Assembly (NCBI GenBank): GCA_029783825.1
Contig: JAREIK010001328.1
Span: 303,797-367,796, forward strand
Source of the DNA: Sapria himalayana
Lineage: Eukaryota; Streptophyta; Magnoliopsida; Malpighiales; Rafflesiaceae
DNA length: 64,000 bases
Direction of reading: 5' to 3'
Of the stretch, positions 52,460-64,000 are shown one piece after another. The position numbers were made by a program, and so were the translations under genes. The stretch's first letter is position 1; each line of letters opens with the position of its first letter. Below the pieces are notes generated by a model, which had not been told where the DNA came from, did not search any database, and worked only from the letters and a program-made list of their open reading frames with translations.

Positions 52460-53964
52460 AAACATATAGATAGATAGATAGATAGCTATCTAGCTATATA
52501 GATAGGCACATAGTTAGAAACATACATAGACAAATAGATAGACAGATCAATTGACCGAAAGATATATAGATAGATATATAGAATGATAAATAAATTATAG
52601 ACAGATATATAGATATAAAAATAGATAGATATATAGATATAAAAATACATACATTGATTATTAGATAGATAGACAGATAAATAGATAGATAGATAGATAT
52701 ATAGAAAGATAGATAAAAATAGATAGTCATATAGATAGACAGATAAATAGATAGATAGATAGATAGAATGATAGATATATAAATAGATAGATAGATAGAC
52801 AGAAAGATCGATAGATAGATATAATGATAGATAGATAAATAGATAGATATATAGACATAAACATAGATTGATATATAGACATATATATTAACAGATATAT
52901 AGACAGATAATATGTTGCTAGATAGAATGATAGATAGACAGATTGATTGATAGTTATATAGATAGATACAAAGATAGATAGTTAGATAGATAGACAGATA
53001 GATTGATTGATTGAGATATAGATAAATAAATAGATAGATAGATAGACTGTATGATATACTTTTAGATAGATATATACATATATATACCAATAGATAGATA
53101 AATATATAGACATACAGATAGCTAGATAGATAAAAATAAAGAAATATAGATAGATATATAGATAGATAGATAGATAGATAGATAAATAATAGACATATAG
53201 ATAGACATATAGAAAGAAAGATAGATAAACAAAAAGATAGATAGACATATAGACTTGTAGAAAGATAGAAAGATAAATAGGTGGATAGTAAAATAGATAG
53301 ATTAATAGATGATAGAATGATAGAAGATAAGCAGATAAATAGATTTTAAAATAAATAAATAGTTTCATAGATAAATTTATAGATAAATTGATAGATAGAT
53401 TGATAGATAGATAGATAGATAATTAGACAAACTAAATGATATATAGATAGATAGACAAATAGAAAGATACATATAATGACAAATAGATAGATAGATAGAT
53501 TCATAAATAGATTGTCAGAAAGATTGATAGATATATTTATAAAAACATTTATTGATCAATTTTAGATAGATAGATAGACAGATAGATATATAGATAGATA
53601 AATACATAAATCAATTGGTAGATAGATAGTTACAAAAATATGTAGATAGATAGATAGACAAATATACAAATATAAAGATAGATAGATATATAGATATATC
53701 AACAAATAGATCAATAAATGGATAGATTGATAAATAGAAAAATAGATCAATAATATGATAAACATATTAATAGACAAATTTATCGATAGATAAAAAGATA
53801 GAACAATATACAGATTAATATATAGATTTATAGATTGATTTAAAGACTAATAGATAGACATATTGATACATAAATCATATAGACAGATAGATAGGCAGAT
53901 AGATGACATATAGAAAGATATATTGATTGAAAGATAGAAAATAGATAGATAAAAAGATATATAG

Positions 53965-53995
<31 letters not shown>

Positions 53996-54640
53996 GATAA
54001 ATTGATAGATAGACATATAGATAGATAGATTTATAGACAAATTGATATTCAGATTGATAGACATTTTGATAGATAGATTAATATTAAGATTGATAGATTG
54101 ATAGATACAGAAATTTATAGATGGATAGACAGACAGATAGATATATAAAGAAATTTATAGATTGACAGCAGGTAGATAGATAAATAGATAGATAGATAGA
54201 TTGATTGATTTAAAATATACTGTCAAATTTATACAAAATATATTGATAGATGGATAGCCAAATAATTAGACAGATAGATAAATAGATAGATAGATAGATA
54301 TATAGATAATTATAATGATAAATTTATAGATCGATAGATTGATATATAGATAGATAGATAGATAGATAGATAAACTAATAGATAGACTAATAGATAGTTT
54401 GATAGATAGATAGACATATAGACAGATAGCTTGATAGAAATATAAATAATTTAATATACAGATTTATAACTAGATAGAGAGAGAGAGATAGACAAATAAA
54501 TAGTCAGAGAGATAGAAAGCTAGATAGATATACTAATAGATAGATAGATATCTAGATAAATAGATAGACCGATAGAAAGGTAAATTGATAGTGAGATTGA
54601 TATTTAGATTTATATATAGTTTGATAGATGATAGATAGAT

Positions 54641-54671
<31 letters not shown>

Positions 54672-55174
54672 CAGATAGATACATAGATTGATAGACATAT
54701 AGATAGACAAATAAATAGACAGGTACAAAAACAGATAAATAGAAAGATAGATATAAAATAGACATATAGATAGACTGAAAGATAAATAGATAGAAAGATA
54801 GATAGAAAGAGAGACAAACAAACATATAGATAGATATTTTAATAGATTCATTGATTGATTGAAAAATAGATAGACATGTAGATACATAGATAGATAGATA
54901 GATTGATTGATTGATAGAAAGATAGATAGATAGATAGATATACAGATAGATATATGAATAGATAGAAAGATAGATAGACAGATAGATAAATAGATATATT
55001 GATTGAAAAATAGATAGACATGTAGATTGATAGATAGAATGATAGATAGATATATATATATATATATATATAGATAGACAAATAGATAGACATATAGATA
55101 GATAAATAGATAGATTCATAGACAGATAGATAGATAGAAAGATACATAGTTATATTGATAGATAGATAGGCACG

Positions 55175-55212
<38 letters not shown>

Positions 55213-55338
55213 AACACATAGATATTTAGATTGATAGATAGATAGATAGATTGATAGATAGACATACAGACATATAGATACATTGATAGATATACAAATA
55301 GATAGATAGATAGATAGATAGATAGACATATAAATATA
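46739..55338. repeat. TAGA/GATA array (right block 3)
   Basis: An 8.6-kb degenerate GATA array, same polarity as blocks 1-2. It has CA runs at about 46806-46820, 50571-50590 and 55176-55197, and AT runs at about 52424-52455 and 55047-55070. A direct duplication of about 1651 bp spacing is anchored by AAATAGGTGGATAGATAGAAA at 47181 and 48832, with flanking blocks in the same order. All Y-L-S-I open frames are artefacts. It ends at the truncated retrotransposon. Confidence 0.96.
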
Positions 55339-55344
55339 TAGCTG

Positions 55345-56060
55345 ATACTATATTTCCCAAAAATTTTATTTGTATCTATTAAAAATCTTATTTACCAAAT
55401 TTAGCATACAACTTATGTTCTCTCATAATTTGGAGAACAACTTGTAAATGATTTCTTGCTCTCTTCTAGATCAAGAATAGATCAAACTATCATCTACAAA
55501 AATTATAATAAAATGATCTAAATATGGCTGAAATATTATATTCATGTGATCCCTGAATACTCCTTGCATGGTTGATAATCCGAAAGGTACCACTGTAATC
55601 TCAAAATGCTCATACTTCTTTTTAAATACTATCTTAGGAATGCTAGCCTTTTAACTCTAAATTAGTGATATTTGATATGATGATATATTTTGGAAAAGAC
55701 TTCTGCCCCGTTTATTTGGTCATACAAATCATCAATTCTTGTTATTAGATTATGATTTTGTATTGTAACTCAATTTTGTCTATAGTCAATGCCCATTCAA
55801 AGGGTCTTATCTTCATTGCAAATAGAAATGGAGCATCCCAAGCAGGAAGTACTGAGTTTAAAGAAATCCTTGTCCAAAAAATCTTGTATCTAGACCTTAA
55901 ATTCTTGTAATTCGATAAGTTTCATCCTATTAGACTCATATAAATGGGTGATGTAACAGGGTGTAACTCAATACAAAAGTCTACATTTTTGTGTTGGGGT
56001 AATCCTACTAGTTTATTTGGAAAATATCCTCATATTCACAAACTATCTGAGATAGATCCA
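55345..56060 (-). pseudogene. Ty3/gypsy reverse transcriptase fragment
   Basis: Minus-strand readings match the gypsy RT in order: the leader to RT (GLPQHKNVDFCIELHPVTSP near 55990-55930), the APFLFAMKIRPFEW region (~55830), VPFGLSTMQGVFRDHMNIIF (~55595-55540) and the catalytic FVDD at 55489-55500 (family pattern FIDD or YVDD). Stops (for example after LIYS) and frameshifts near 55640-55760 disable it. The frame ends at the array border, about 50 codons past the catalytic motif. Confidence 0.9.
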
Positions 56061-56154
56061 TATTCAGTGTCTCCTATTCTTCAAGGGTGAGACATGCTAG
56101 CAAACCCATCGGTTATCCATGTTATTTATAATCATATAGTCTCGGGTACAAAAT

Positions 56155-56500
56155 CATGGTTATATCCTTGAAAAATAACAGATGCATCATCTAGTGCGTA
56201 TGCGATAATTTTTCTATGATCATAATCAAAAATGACTCGATGTGTTGTCAACTAGTCTATGTCAAGAATTATATCAAAATCTAATATGTCCATGACCCTA
56301 GGTCTATCATGAGCAGAATCCCTAAGATTTCTAACTCACAATCTTGATATATCTGACTAATTTTCAACTTATTCCTCAAGAGAGAAGTCACATGCAATGG
56401 CTCGACCAAGTTTTTAACTTTTAATCCCAATTATTTCAAACATGATGTAGAAATAAATGAATATGATGCACTAGAATCAAATAAAACTTTTGCTCATAAA
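56155..56500 (-). pseudogene. Ty3/gypsy aspartic protease remnant
   Basis: Minus strand: VMDILDFDIILDID followed by LTTHRVIFDYDHRKIIAY corresponds to the block downstream of the active site in gypsy proteases (family pattern DFDVILGMDWL). Upstream, the stretch around 56470-56500 (K.FI.F.CIIFIYFYIMFEI) sits where the D-S-G-A-S active site should be, but the motif is not readable. It is broken by stops. Confidence 0.75.
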
Positions 56501-56771
56501 TGAAAAAACAAAAAAGTACCTTTTATTACATACTAATATATCCTCTCCATCTATGGTGTATTAAAATAGACATGATCTTGGGTCCTCAATGTCCCAGCCT
56601 ATGGGCCGTCTCCTCTCTGGTATGCTTGTGAAGTAGGAGTTATTTGTAGAATACCTCAAGATTACACCTGATTCCCTTGACCCTTACTAGAGAAATGAGG
56701 AATAAACTATGTCTACATATTTTTCATTGATGTCTAGGACTGTGATGTCTCATAATCCTAGGATCCTATCT

Positions 56772-57520
56772 TCAGTAGGCACTCTCATTTTTAATGTTTA
56801 GGCTAATGGTAGTAAAAACAAATTCTATATTCAATTTGGCAAGAATTTCTTGTTTGGCCTTGGCCTTTATAACTGCAATATTATCTCTAAAATCCTTGTG
56901 AAAAAAAAGATCCCTACGACTTTCTAGAAAAATGATAACACACTTTTCTCTTTCCACTTGCACTCCCACTCATCTCCCAAATATTTCACGCATTCTCGAC
57001 CTCTCACTCAATGACTAAAGTTGTCTTAACCATTGAATTCATATCATGGATAAGAAATCTCATAATCTTGCATTGGATGGACAATTTCAATCCATCTTCA
57101 AATTTATGAACCTTAGCCACATTATTGTCCCCATAATAATTTCCAAAATATGTCAATTCGGTGAATTTAGCTATGTAGTCAAGCACTTTAATATTTTCTT
57201 GTATAAGTTCAAAAAATTCAAGGGCCTTAGCATGTCTAATTGAAGTTGAAAAATATTTCTCCATGAATAGTTCTTGAAATTCTTCTCATGTCTTTGACTC
57301 TATATTCTCCGAGACTTTGATCCAATCCCACCAAATTTGAGATCACCCTATAGTTGGAAAGCTGCTAGCCGAATCTTTGTTGCAAATGAAGTGTTCACCA
57401 TAGCTTACAAGGTTTTTTCAACTCATCAAAACCAATGATCTTCTACCATTGGGTCCCCTCCTTCTATAAATATTAGAGCATACTGTGCTTTGAACCTTTA
57501 CAAATTACTTGACCCATCTT
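56772..57520 (-). pseudogene. Ty3/gypsy gag remnant
   Basis: The block at 57004-57264 (MEKYFSTSIRHAKALEFFEL, VLDYIAKFTELTYFGNYYGD, VHKFEDGLKLSIQCKI) is a clear Retrotrans_gag domain. Upstream, about 57300-57500 reads GGDPMVEDHWF and NTSFATKIRLAAFQL, the start of the same domain, separated by stops. The segment to 56772 would lead to a CCHC zinc knuckle, but no such motif is visible. Confidence 0.88.
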
Positions 57521-57529
57521 TTCCTCCAG

Positions 57530-58058
57530 CCGCACTAATCTGTGGAACAGTAGAAACTATGACACTCACAGCCTCTATGAAAGTCAGTTGCTCAAAGATG
57601 GGTGGTGATTGATCATCATTTCATGGACATCCTTTATGTTCTCATTCTCTACTTTCCATCTACATAAGTCAAATAATGATTTAAAAATCATATTTGTGTA
57701 CTATTATTAGTGCACATGCCAACTAATAATAGACTTTTCATTTTAAAAATATTTTTTCATTTTCTGAACTACTAAGGTTATGTTTCATTACCCTAGTGTT
57801 CCTTCCTTTTTTTCCATTTTCCACAAAGCATATAATCAATACAATCTAAAATATCAACATGCCACACACCAATGTATAAATAATAAAAAACCACTTTGTG
57901 CCATGATCCCTTCTATGAAATTTATACCTAGAACTTGATACCAAGGTAATACCTGCATATTAATTTTTTTCTGAGTATTAGATATTTATATATCTAAACT
58001 TTCCTACCACATTATGAAAATTATACCAATTTTGAGCTATAGGTAATAAAATATCTAA
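57530..58058 (-). other. Retrotransposon 5' untranslated leader, no gene
   Basis: Between the primer binding site and gag, this AT-rich segment gives only short broken readings. TCTGATACCATGTTGTGACA at 58061 and GAACTTGATACCAAGGTAAT at about 57930 share the phrase TGATACCA, a minor duplication near the priming site. Confidence 0.5.
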
Positions 58059-58070
58059 CCTCTGATACCA
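58059..58070 (-). other. Retrotransposon primer binding site (initiator tRNA-Met type)
   Basis: The minus strand reads TGGTATCAGAGG immediately after the LTR end. The consensus for plant elements primed by initiator Met-tRNA is TGGTATCAGAGC, so it matches at 11 of 12 positions. Confidence 0.85.
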
Positions 58071-59246
58071 TGTTGTGACACCCCAATCCACATGGGGTCT
58101 AATTCATTCCATCACAACACAAAATATGTTATAAAATAATTTTTTTTTTCAAATGTAGCTTACATATTTTTTTTTATTTGCTCAATACAATAAAAACATA
58201 CAATATACAATTTTTTTTCAAATGTAGCTTATAAACTATATTAGACAATCTTCTGAAAAAAATATTTGAAAAAATATTTTTTCAAATGGATGCATAATAA
58301 TATTAGACATTCTCTGAAAATTATCACATAACTTAGTTTAGACATTGTCCCAATTTTAGTTTGCATAATTAATATCATTATATCTTTACATATGTATACC
58401 ATGCATCCACCCATTAATTTTCCCGTGTATATAAAATGCAATTATATCATTTATGATTAAACTATGTTCCAAGCATATTTATAACTATCCAAATACAATT
58501 CACACTACAATATATTTTACTAAATAAAATACAAAAATTTTCACACATTAACCATTCATAATTAAATTTATAAATAGTTTGAATTTAAATATAAATCATG
58601 ATCATTTATGACACTTAAATAGAAAGAAATTCTAATAGGATAAATCCACTACCTTTGGGAATATTTCATAGAAACTTTAGAAATTTGATATCAATTTGAA
58701 GCTTCGTCGCATAGAGCAACTTTGTTCTTGGACTATTCTGTCCCGACTCATGAATAATCATATATTACCGAAAAAAAAATAAATGAATCATTTTTTTTCT
58801 CCGTGCTGCATTTCACACCGACATTCTTTTTTTCCCGTCTCCCCATATTTCTGATTCCCATCTATTTTTTATAACTATTACTCTTTTATTAAAATAATAT
58901 AAAAATCTTATTATTTTTGCTTTTTTTTCATTGACACAAGGGTTATGCTTGAGGGTAGCCATGTCACTTGTGCAGTGGCATTGTCTTTTTTTTCTTTATC
59001 TCTTCATTATTATTATAATAAAATAAAATTAAAAAAATAACTAAATTTTGACTTCTTTAGAATTTGATGAAATTTATCACCATAACTATATTTCCCAAGA
59101 TGAATTCAATGATGAAATCTATTTTATTATTAAGGCTCTAAAATTTTTAGATTTTTTTTCCTTATTATAAAGTTATCAATTTGCCCATTTTCTAAAAAAA
59201 CATATTATTTATTTATTTATTTTTCTTTTTTTTTCTAGATTTCACA
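58071..59246 (-). repeat. 5' LTR of the gypsy element
   Basis: On the minus strand it would start TGTGAAATCTAG at 59246 and end GTGTCACAACA at 58071 next to the primer binding site, about 1.18 kb, a normal gypsy LTR size. The start is placed where GATA array gives way to complex sequence and a TG dinucleotide occurs. No second LTR is available to confirm it. Confidence 0.65.
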
Positions 59247-59826
59247 AATTAATAGAAAGATAGATAGATATACATATAAACAAATAGATAGTTATACATA
59301 TAGATAAATAGATAGATAAATAGATAGATAAATAGATAGATAAATAGATAGATAGATATACAAATAGATTGATAGACATATAGACCTATAGAGAGAGAGA
59401 CAAATAGAAATATAGATTGAGAGACATATTGACGTATAAATAGATAGTCAATTAGATTGCTAGATAGATAAATAGATAGATAAATAAAAAGATAGATAGA
59501 CATATTAAAAGATAAATAGGCATATAAAATGATAGATAGATAGATATATAGAAATATTGATAGATAAACAAATTGACTGATAGACAAATAGATAGATTGA
59601 CATATAGATAGATATATAGGTTGATATATAGATAGATAGATAAAGATTTAGATAGATAATTAGATAGACTTAAGAAAGATAGACTAAAAATAGACAAATA
59701 GGTAAATAGATAGATATATAGATACAAAGATAGATAGATAGATAGATAGACAGGCAGATAGACAGAAACATAGGCACACAAATAGATTGATAGAAATACA
59801 ATCAATAGATAGACTGACAGAAATAT
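59247..59826. repeat. TAGA/GATA array (right block 4)
   Basis: A short 0.58-kb block of the same GATA array, between the LTR and the next CACTA end. ATAGATAGATAA units are locally homogeneous at 59305-59350. Confidence 0.95.
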
Positions 59827-59869
59827 GACTACAAGAAAATGTTCATTTAGATAGGAAAATTTAGCTATG

Positions 59870-60310
59870 GGTCAATCACTAGCTAAATTGTGAGGGACTA
59901 GTTAGGGAATAGCAAGGGATTTCTGATTTTACATTGAAATAAAATTTTGCAATGGATTAGCGATGGATTAGTGATGGAATAGTGACTTAAATTCCATGCA
60001 AAGAAAAGCAAGAAATTTAGGGACAGATTTAGCAACTGATTTAGCGATGGAATTCCCTAGCTAATTACATCCAGAATATAGTGACAGAATTTCCCTAGCT
60101 AATTTTATCCAAAATATTGTGACTAATTTAGCGACGTATTTCCATAGCTAATTTAATCTAGAAAATAGCGATAGATTTAGCGATAAAATTTCCCTAGCTA
60201 TTAAAAATTAGAATATAGCGATGGATTTAGCAATGGAACTTCCCTAGCTAATTACATCCGGAATATAACGATGGATTTAGTGATAGATTTAGCTACGAGA
60301 TTTCCTTCGC
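59870..60310. repeat. CACTA subterminal repeats, third copy
   Basis: About eight units of the type ATAGCGATGGATTTAGCGAT followed by TTTCCCTAGCTAATTACATCC. The block is less than half as long as at 9600-10690, so unit number varies between copies. Confidence 0.85.
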
Positions 60311-61839
60311 CAATCTTTAATTATTTATTTTTTTAAATTTATTATTTATTTTAATATTTTATTTAATTTTATTTATTAAATGTACGTTATGATCTATAGA
60401 TGAGCAATCCTTGAAAGACACATTCTTCTCGTAAAATTATAAAAAGACATTATAATTAAATAATTTTAAAAAATATAAAAATACAAAAAAATTATATTAA
60501 TAAGGACTAAAATAACTATTTTTATGATTATAAATTTTTAAAAAAGATTAAACAAAAAATTTTTCTAAAATATTTAATTAAGAAACTTCATACTTTAATA
60601 TTTCTACTAATATATTGATAAAATAATTCATTGTATGATTAAATAGATAATATTTTCAAAAATATCTGAATTGATGAATAAATTAGTAAATATTAATATT
60701 ATTATAAGTATAAACAAATATTATGATTATAGAAAACTTTTAAAAAAATAAGTAATACAAAATTTAAAAATCTTGAAATATAATAAAAATTTAACTTTTT
60801 TCATTAAATTTAAAAGAATATAAATTAATATTTAAAAATAAATACATAGATGTTTGCCCCTACTAAAATTTATAATAATTAAACAATTTAGTAATATTTT
60901 TACTATTAGCATTTAATATTCAGTCCATATTAAAATAATAAATATAACTTTTTTTTAATTATCTTCTCACTTTAAGTAATTTTTAGAATTTTAAAAATTA
61001 TAAATAATATCAAATAATATGAAATTTTATGCTTTTGAAATTATTTTATATTATCTTTATAAAAATTAATATGAATTCTTAAAAATTTATAATCATAAAT
61101 ATATATATTTATATATTTTTTAACATAAAGAGTATTTTATAACTCTTAGGAAAGTGTCTATAAGACAAATCACCTTTTCATGTATGTCTTTTTATATGAA
61201 GTTTGTAAATTTTGTAGCTATTTGATTTTTTTGTTATAAGGCTAAACATATATTTTTTGAAATTGTTTATATATTTATTGTTTAATTAATTTTTTAATAA
61301 AAAATTGTATGGTGTTTGTTTCTCATGTGTACCTTGCTACCCATACATGAATTTTTGAAAATATATTGATAATAAATAAAAAAAATGAGTCTTTATGTAT
61401 TTTATATATTTATTGTTATTTTAATGTTTATATAATGAAAAATTTAAATATTTTGGTAATTTAATCACTTTTTGTCGAGACTCGAGAGACAACTCTAACA
61501 AGCGCCTAAGTCGTCCACAGTCCCCCTCTATCTCTCGACACCGATGCATCAAAACCTAATCAAAGAGTAATTTAGAATTTCTTATTGATTTCAGGTACAT
61601 TTTCTACCCTAATTCTTCATCGATTATCTTAAAGAAAGAGTGTGTGTTTTGATTCTGTTATTTTTTATCTCAACATTCTTCTTCATTAATCACCCTGTTT
61701 TGCTTGGATTGCTTATATAAACTGATTCGTATACATACTTCATGCATGTATGATATAATGCATTCTCATTGTGTAGAAGTTGATGGTACACAGTTGGTAT
61801 GCTGACTTGATTTCCATGTTTTTATCCACTCGACAATCT

Positions 61840-63780
61840 TGTGATTTTCGATTATAATCACAAAATGGGTGTTGGTTTTTGTGGTGAGTAGTGTGTATAT
61901 AACAGATATTTAATTTTTAAATAATAAATTATGTAAATATGATGATCCAAAGAGTAATAACACATAAATAAATAAGTATATTTTACTATATCTAAAACTA
62001 TAAAAATAGTATACATAAACATAACTATATATAAATATAATAACATATATTTAATATACATATATATATATATAACTATATAAAAATGTATTTAACAATA
62101 TGTATATCAACATTTTACTATATATAAATGTATTTATCTACATCAATATCTATACATATCCATATGTCTAAATATATATAATTACATAAAAATCTATATA
62201 TAACTACATCTACAACATGTATAACTACATGCTTCAGAAACGTAATATCCATTCATATCATTCATCTTATTCATACATGTTTTTTTTTGGATATGTATAT
62301 ATCTTTATTATTTTCCCATATATTTTTGAAACTTAAATTTAATTTTTTCAACCTTAAATGTAATTTTATTGTATTTTTATATGGTTGTATAAATCATTAT
62401 GATTTAATATGTTTAGGGTTTGTATTTTTTGTTTCACTTAATATCATTTAACTAAAATTGATATCAAATAAAATGTTCATTTGTTAATATTCATGTTGTA
62501 AATTTCAAAACAAATAAATATATGTTTGTGTAATAAATATTATAAAAAATATCTAATATATTTATGTGATGTAGTTTCAATTTATAAAGATAAAACTTTA
62601 AAAATAAAATTTTTTACAAAATAAAATTTGCACCTCATAATATGCAATATGTTATATTTATTATAAATAAACAATGTTTGAAATGTATCTATTAATTACA
62701 AAAAAATCATTGTCATGTATTCAATTTGAAAGAAAAAATTTTAAAATAATTTTTTTAAAAAACAAATTCATATATTTATATGGTCATTTATATATTTTGA
62801 ATAAAATAATATAAAATAATTACTTGCATAAAAATGTACTCATATATTTATATGGTAATCTGTTTTGTTTGAACATAATTAAAGAAATAATTGATTTTTA
62901 AAAAACATTAAAGGCATGTATTTATATGCACTACATTATATTTGTTTGAATATTAAAGTTTCTAAAAATTTATTAATAACAATAAATAATAGGTATAAAT
63001 TTATCACATACATTAATATTTTTTTAAAAAAATCATATAGAAAAACAAAAACAATATTATCTATTTATGAACTATATTTTCATTTTTAACATAATTGTAA
63101 AAACAAAATAATTAACAAATATGCCAGCTTCATTTATTTATATGAGTATAATGATAGTTATTTTAATATAAATAAAAAAAACAAGTATTTGAATAAAATA
63201 GAAGCTCATATATTTAATTCTTAATTTAAATTTACAAATGAATATTCTTCACACACGGACACACATACACACATACACACACGCATGCACACACACACAC
63301 AAACTCACACACACATATTTGTTTTAAATATAAAGAATTTAAAATATTTTATAAATTGTGTATAATATATAATATTTTATTTCAATTAAATTTTCATAAT
63401 CAAAAAATTTTAAATGCATTTACACACACACATATATATAATAGTTTCATGTGTAACTTTAAAAATACATTACGTATATAGGTATATGTGTGTGTTTGTG
63501 TGGGCATATAGTAGTATATGCATGCATACAAGTATATACACACTACTTTGAAAATGTAGATACATGTGAGAATATATAAAAAGTACAAAAATGTGTATGC
63601 TGATATATAATGTATAGTAATGTATATAGATGTATAAATATGTCTGTGTGTAAGGTAGTGTATATGCACATATATATTTATGCATATATATGTATATGTA
63701 AATATCAACATAAATTTTGAGAAGAAAAATACTTGAGCACATAAATATTAACATGTTCTACAAATTCCTGATCAAAAAGA
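61840..63780. other. AT-rich CACTA interior, microsatellites only
   Basis: This contains ATATAACTATATAAAAATG-like degenerate repeats at 61960-62230, reminiscent of 15540-16860, then AT-rich sequence without a gene. A CA-rich run lies at 63250-63316 and GTGTGTTTGTGTG near 63487. Minus-strand open frames (Y-I-Y-I-H-T types) follow from composition. Confidence 0.55.
63250..63316. repeat. CA-rich microsatellite
   Basis: CACACA interrupted by CGGACA, TACACA and CGCATG variants, about 65 bp. Confidence 0.95.
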
Positions 63781-63801
63781 TAAGCTTGGAATATTTTAAC
63801 G

Positions 63802-64000
63802 CTTGCTCTCGGCGAAAACCCTTGCTCTCGGCGAAAACCCTTGCTCTCGGCGAAAACTCGGCGATAACTCGGCGAAAACTCTTGCAAAATTAACTGTTAT
63901 GTGAATTCGTAGTTTTCAGGAGTATATAAAACTCGGCGAAAACCCTTGCTCTCGGCGAAAACTTGGTGATAACTCGGCGAAAACTCTCCTGTGGTTTACT
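63802..64000. repeat. 19-bp CTTGCTCTCGGCGAAAACC repeat with higher-order copy
   Basis: Three 19-bp units lie at 63802, 63821 and 63840, then shorter ACTCGGCGATA / ACTCGGCGAAA units. After a spacer of about 50 bp containing GGAGTATATAAAA, the same series restarts at about 63931 and reaches the window end. The core CTCGGCGAAAAC (with variants) occurs about nine times. It is GC-richer than its surroundings and probably continues outside. Confidence 0.92.

Larger units (their letters stand above)
55339..59246 (-). mobile_element. Ty3/gypsy LTR retrotransposon, 5' half only
   Basis: Read on the minus strand, this contains an LTR (59246-58071), a tRNA-Met-type primer binding site, gag, aspartic protease and the first part of reverse transcriptase. 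The RT stops abruptly at 55339, where GATA array begins. RNase H, integrase and the 3' LTR are absent from the window. All coding parts carry stops and frameshifts. It is a dead, truncated copy inside the array. Confidence 0.92.
59827..64000 (+). mobile_element. CACTA element left end, third copy, runs off the window
   Basis: It starts GACTACAAGAAAATGTTCAT (CACTA with first base changed) directly after the array, then TTAGCTATGG and GTTAGGGAATAGCAAGGG, followed by subterminal TTAGCGATGG repeats. It is collinear with the left arm of the 9594 element as far as about 61680 (ATCTATAGATGAGCAATCC at ~60392, GACTAAAATAACTATTTTT at ~60504, TTATTGATTTCAGGTACATT at ~61582). No coding region is seen before the window ends, so whether it is complete is unknown. 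Confidence 0.8.

Noticed and set aside
33263..55219. Minus-strand ORFs up to 346 codons in the GATA arrays
   Set aside because: They are the same artefact on the opposite strand; overlapping frames are open simultaneously.
63705..63887. Minus-strand 60-codon ORF containing FRREQGFSPRA
   Set aside because: Its N-terminal half is the 19-bp repeat read in one frame; no motif or support.

Overview
The window looks like repeat-dominated, strongly AT-rich nuclear DNA of a flowering plant. Every coding trace I recognise belongs to a plant transposable element or is a gene fragment carried by one: a CACTA (En/Spm) TNP2 transposase, a hAT transposase with BED finger and hATC region, a Ty3/gypsy gag-protease-RT, and a piece of DNA topoisomerase II. 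All are interrupted by stops or frameshifts. I see no intact host gene, tRNA, rRNA or CRISPR array. The species cannot be told from this sequence.

Layout. 1-8326 is a degenerate TCTA/TATC tetranucleotide array. From 8327 to 33249 lies a block of CACTA transposon DNA: an isolated left end (8327-9593), then a 23.7-kb element (9594-33249) with unusually long (~2.5 kb) inverted arms. Inside it are an 80-bp tandem repeat, a 9-bp minisatellite, degenerate AT repeats, a CT tract, the TNP2 pseudogene (17772-19880), a second nested inverted repeat (19881-21165 against 25588-27449) carrying GC-rich triplet minisatellites, a loop with a captured topoisomerase II fragment (minus strand, ~25.02-25.35 kb), a minus-strand coiled-coil ORF remnant (~27.5-27.96 kb) and a GA tract.

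From 33250 to 59826 the same tetranucleotide array returns with the opposite polarity (TAGA/GATA). It is split by a short unclassified insert (~34.27-34.45 kb), a GC-rich hAT-like MITE (40455-40997) ending in a CA tract, a larger hAT element with a minus-strand transposase pseudogene (43141-~46738), and the 5' half of a Ty3/gypsy retrotransposon on the minus strand (55339-59246; LTR, PBS, gag, protease, RT truncated at the array). At 59827 a third CACTA left end of the same family begins and runs off the window, which closes in a CTCGGCGAAAAC-based tandem repeat.

Interpretation. The region is best read as a giant GATA/TATC satellite (about 27 kb of it visible) colonised by transposons. The most unusual points are the reversal of array polarity exactly across the CACTA block, the long palindromic CACTA arms that carry the same leader-like sequence at both ends (suggesting convergent transcription of TNP2 and the minus-strand ORF), the topoisomerase II capture, and the higher-order duplications within the microsatellite. 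Relationships between repeats were found by reading and aligning by eye; identities and exact borders are not computed.
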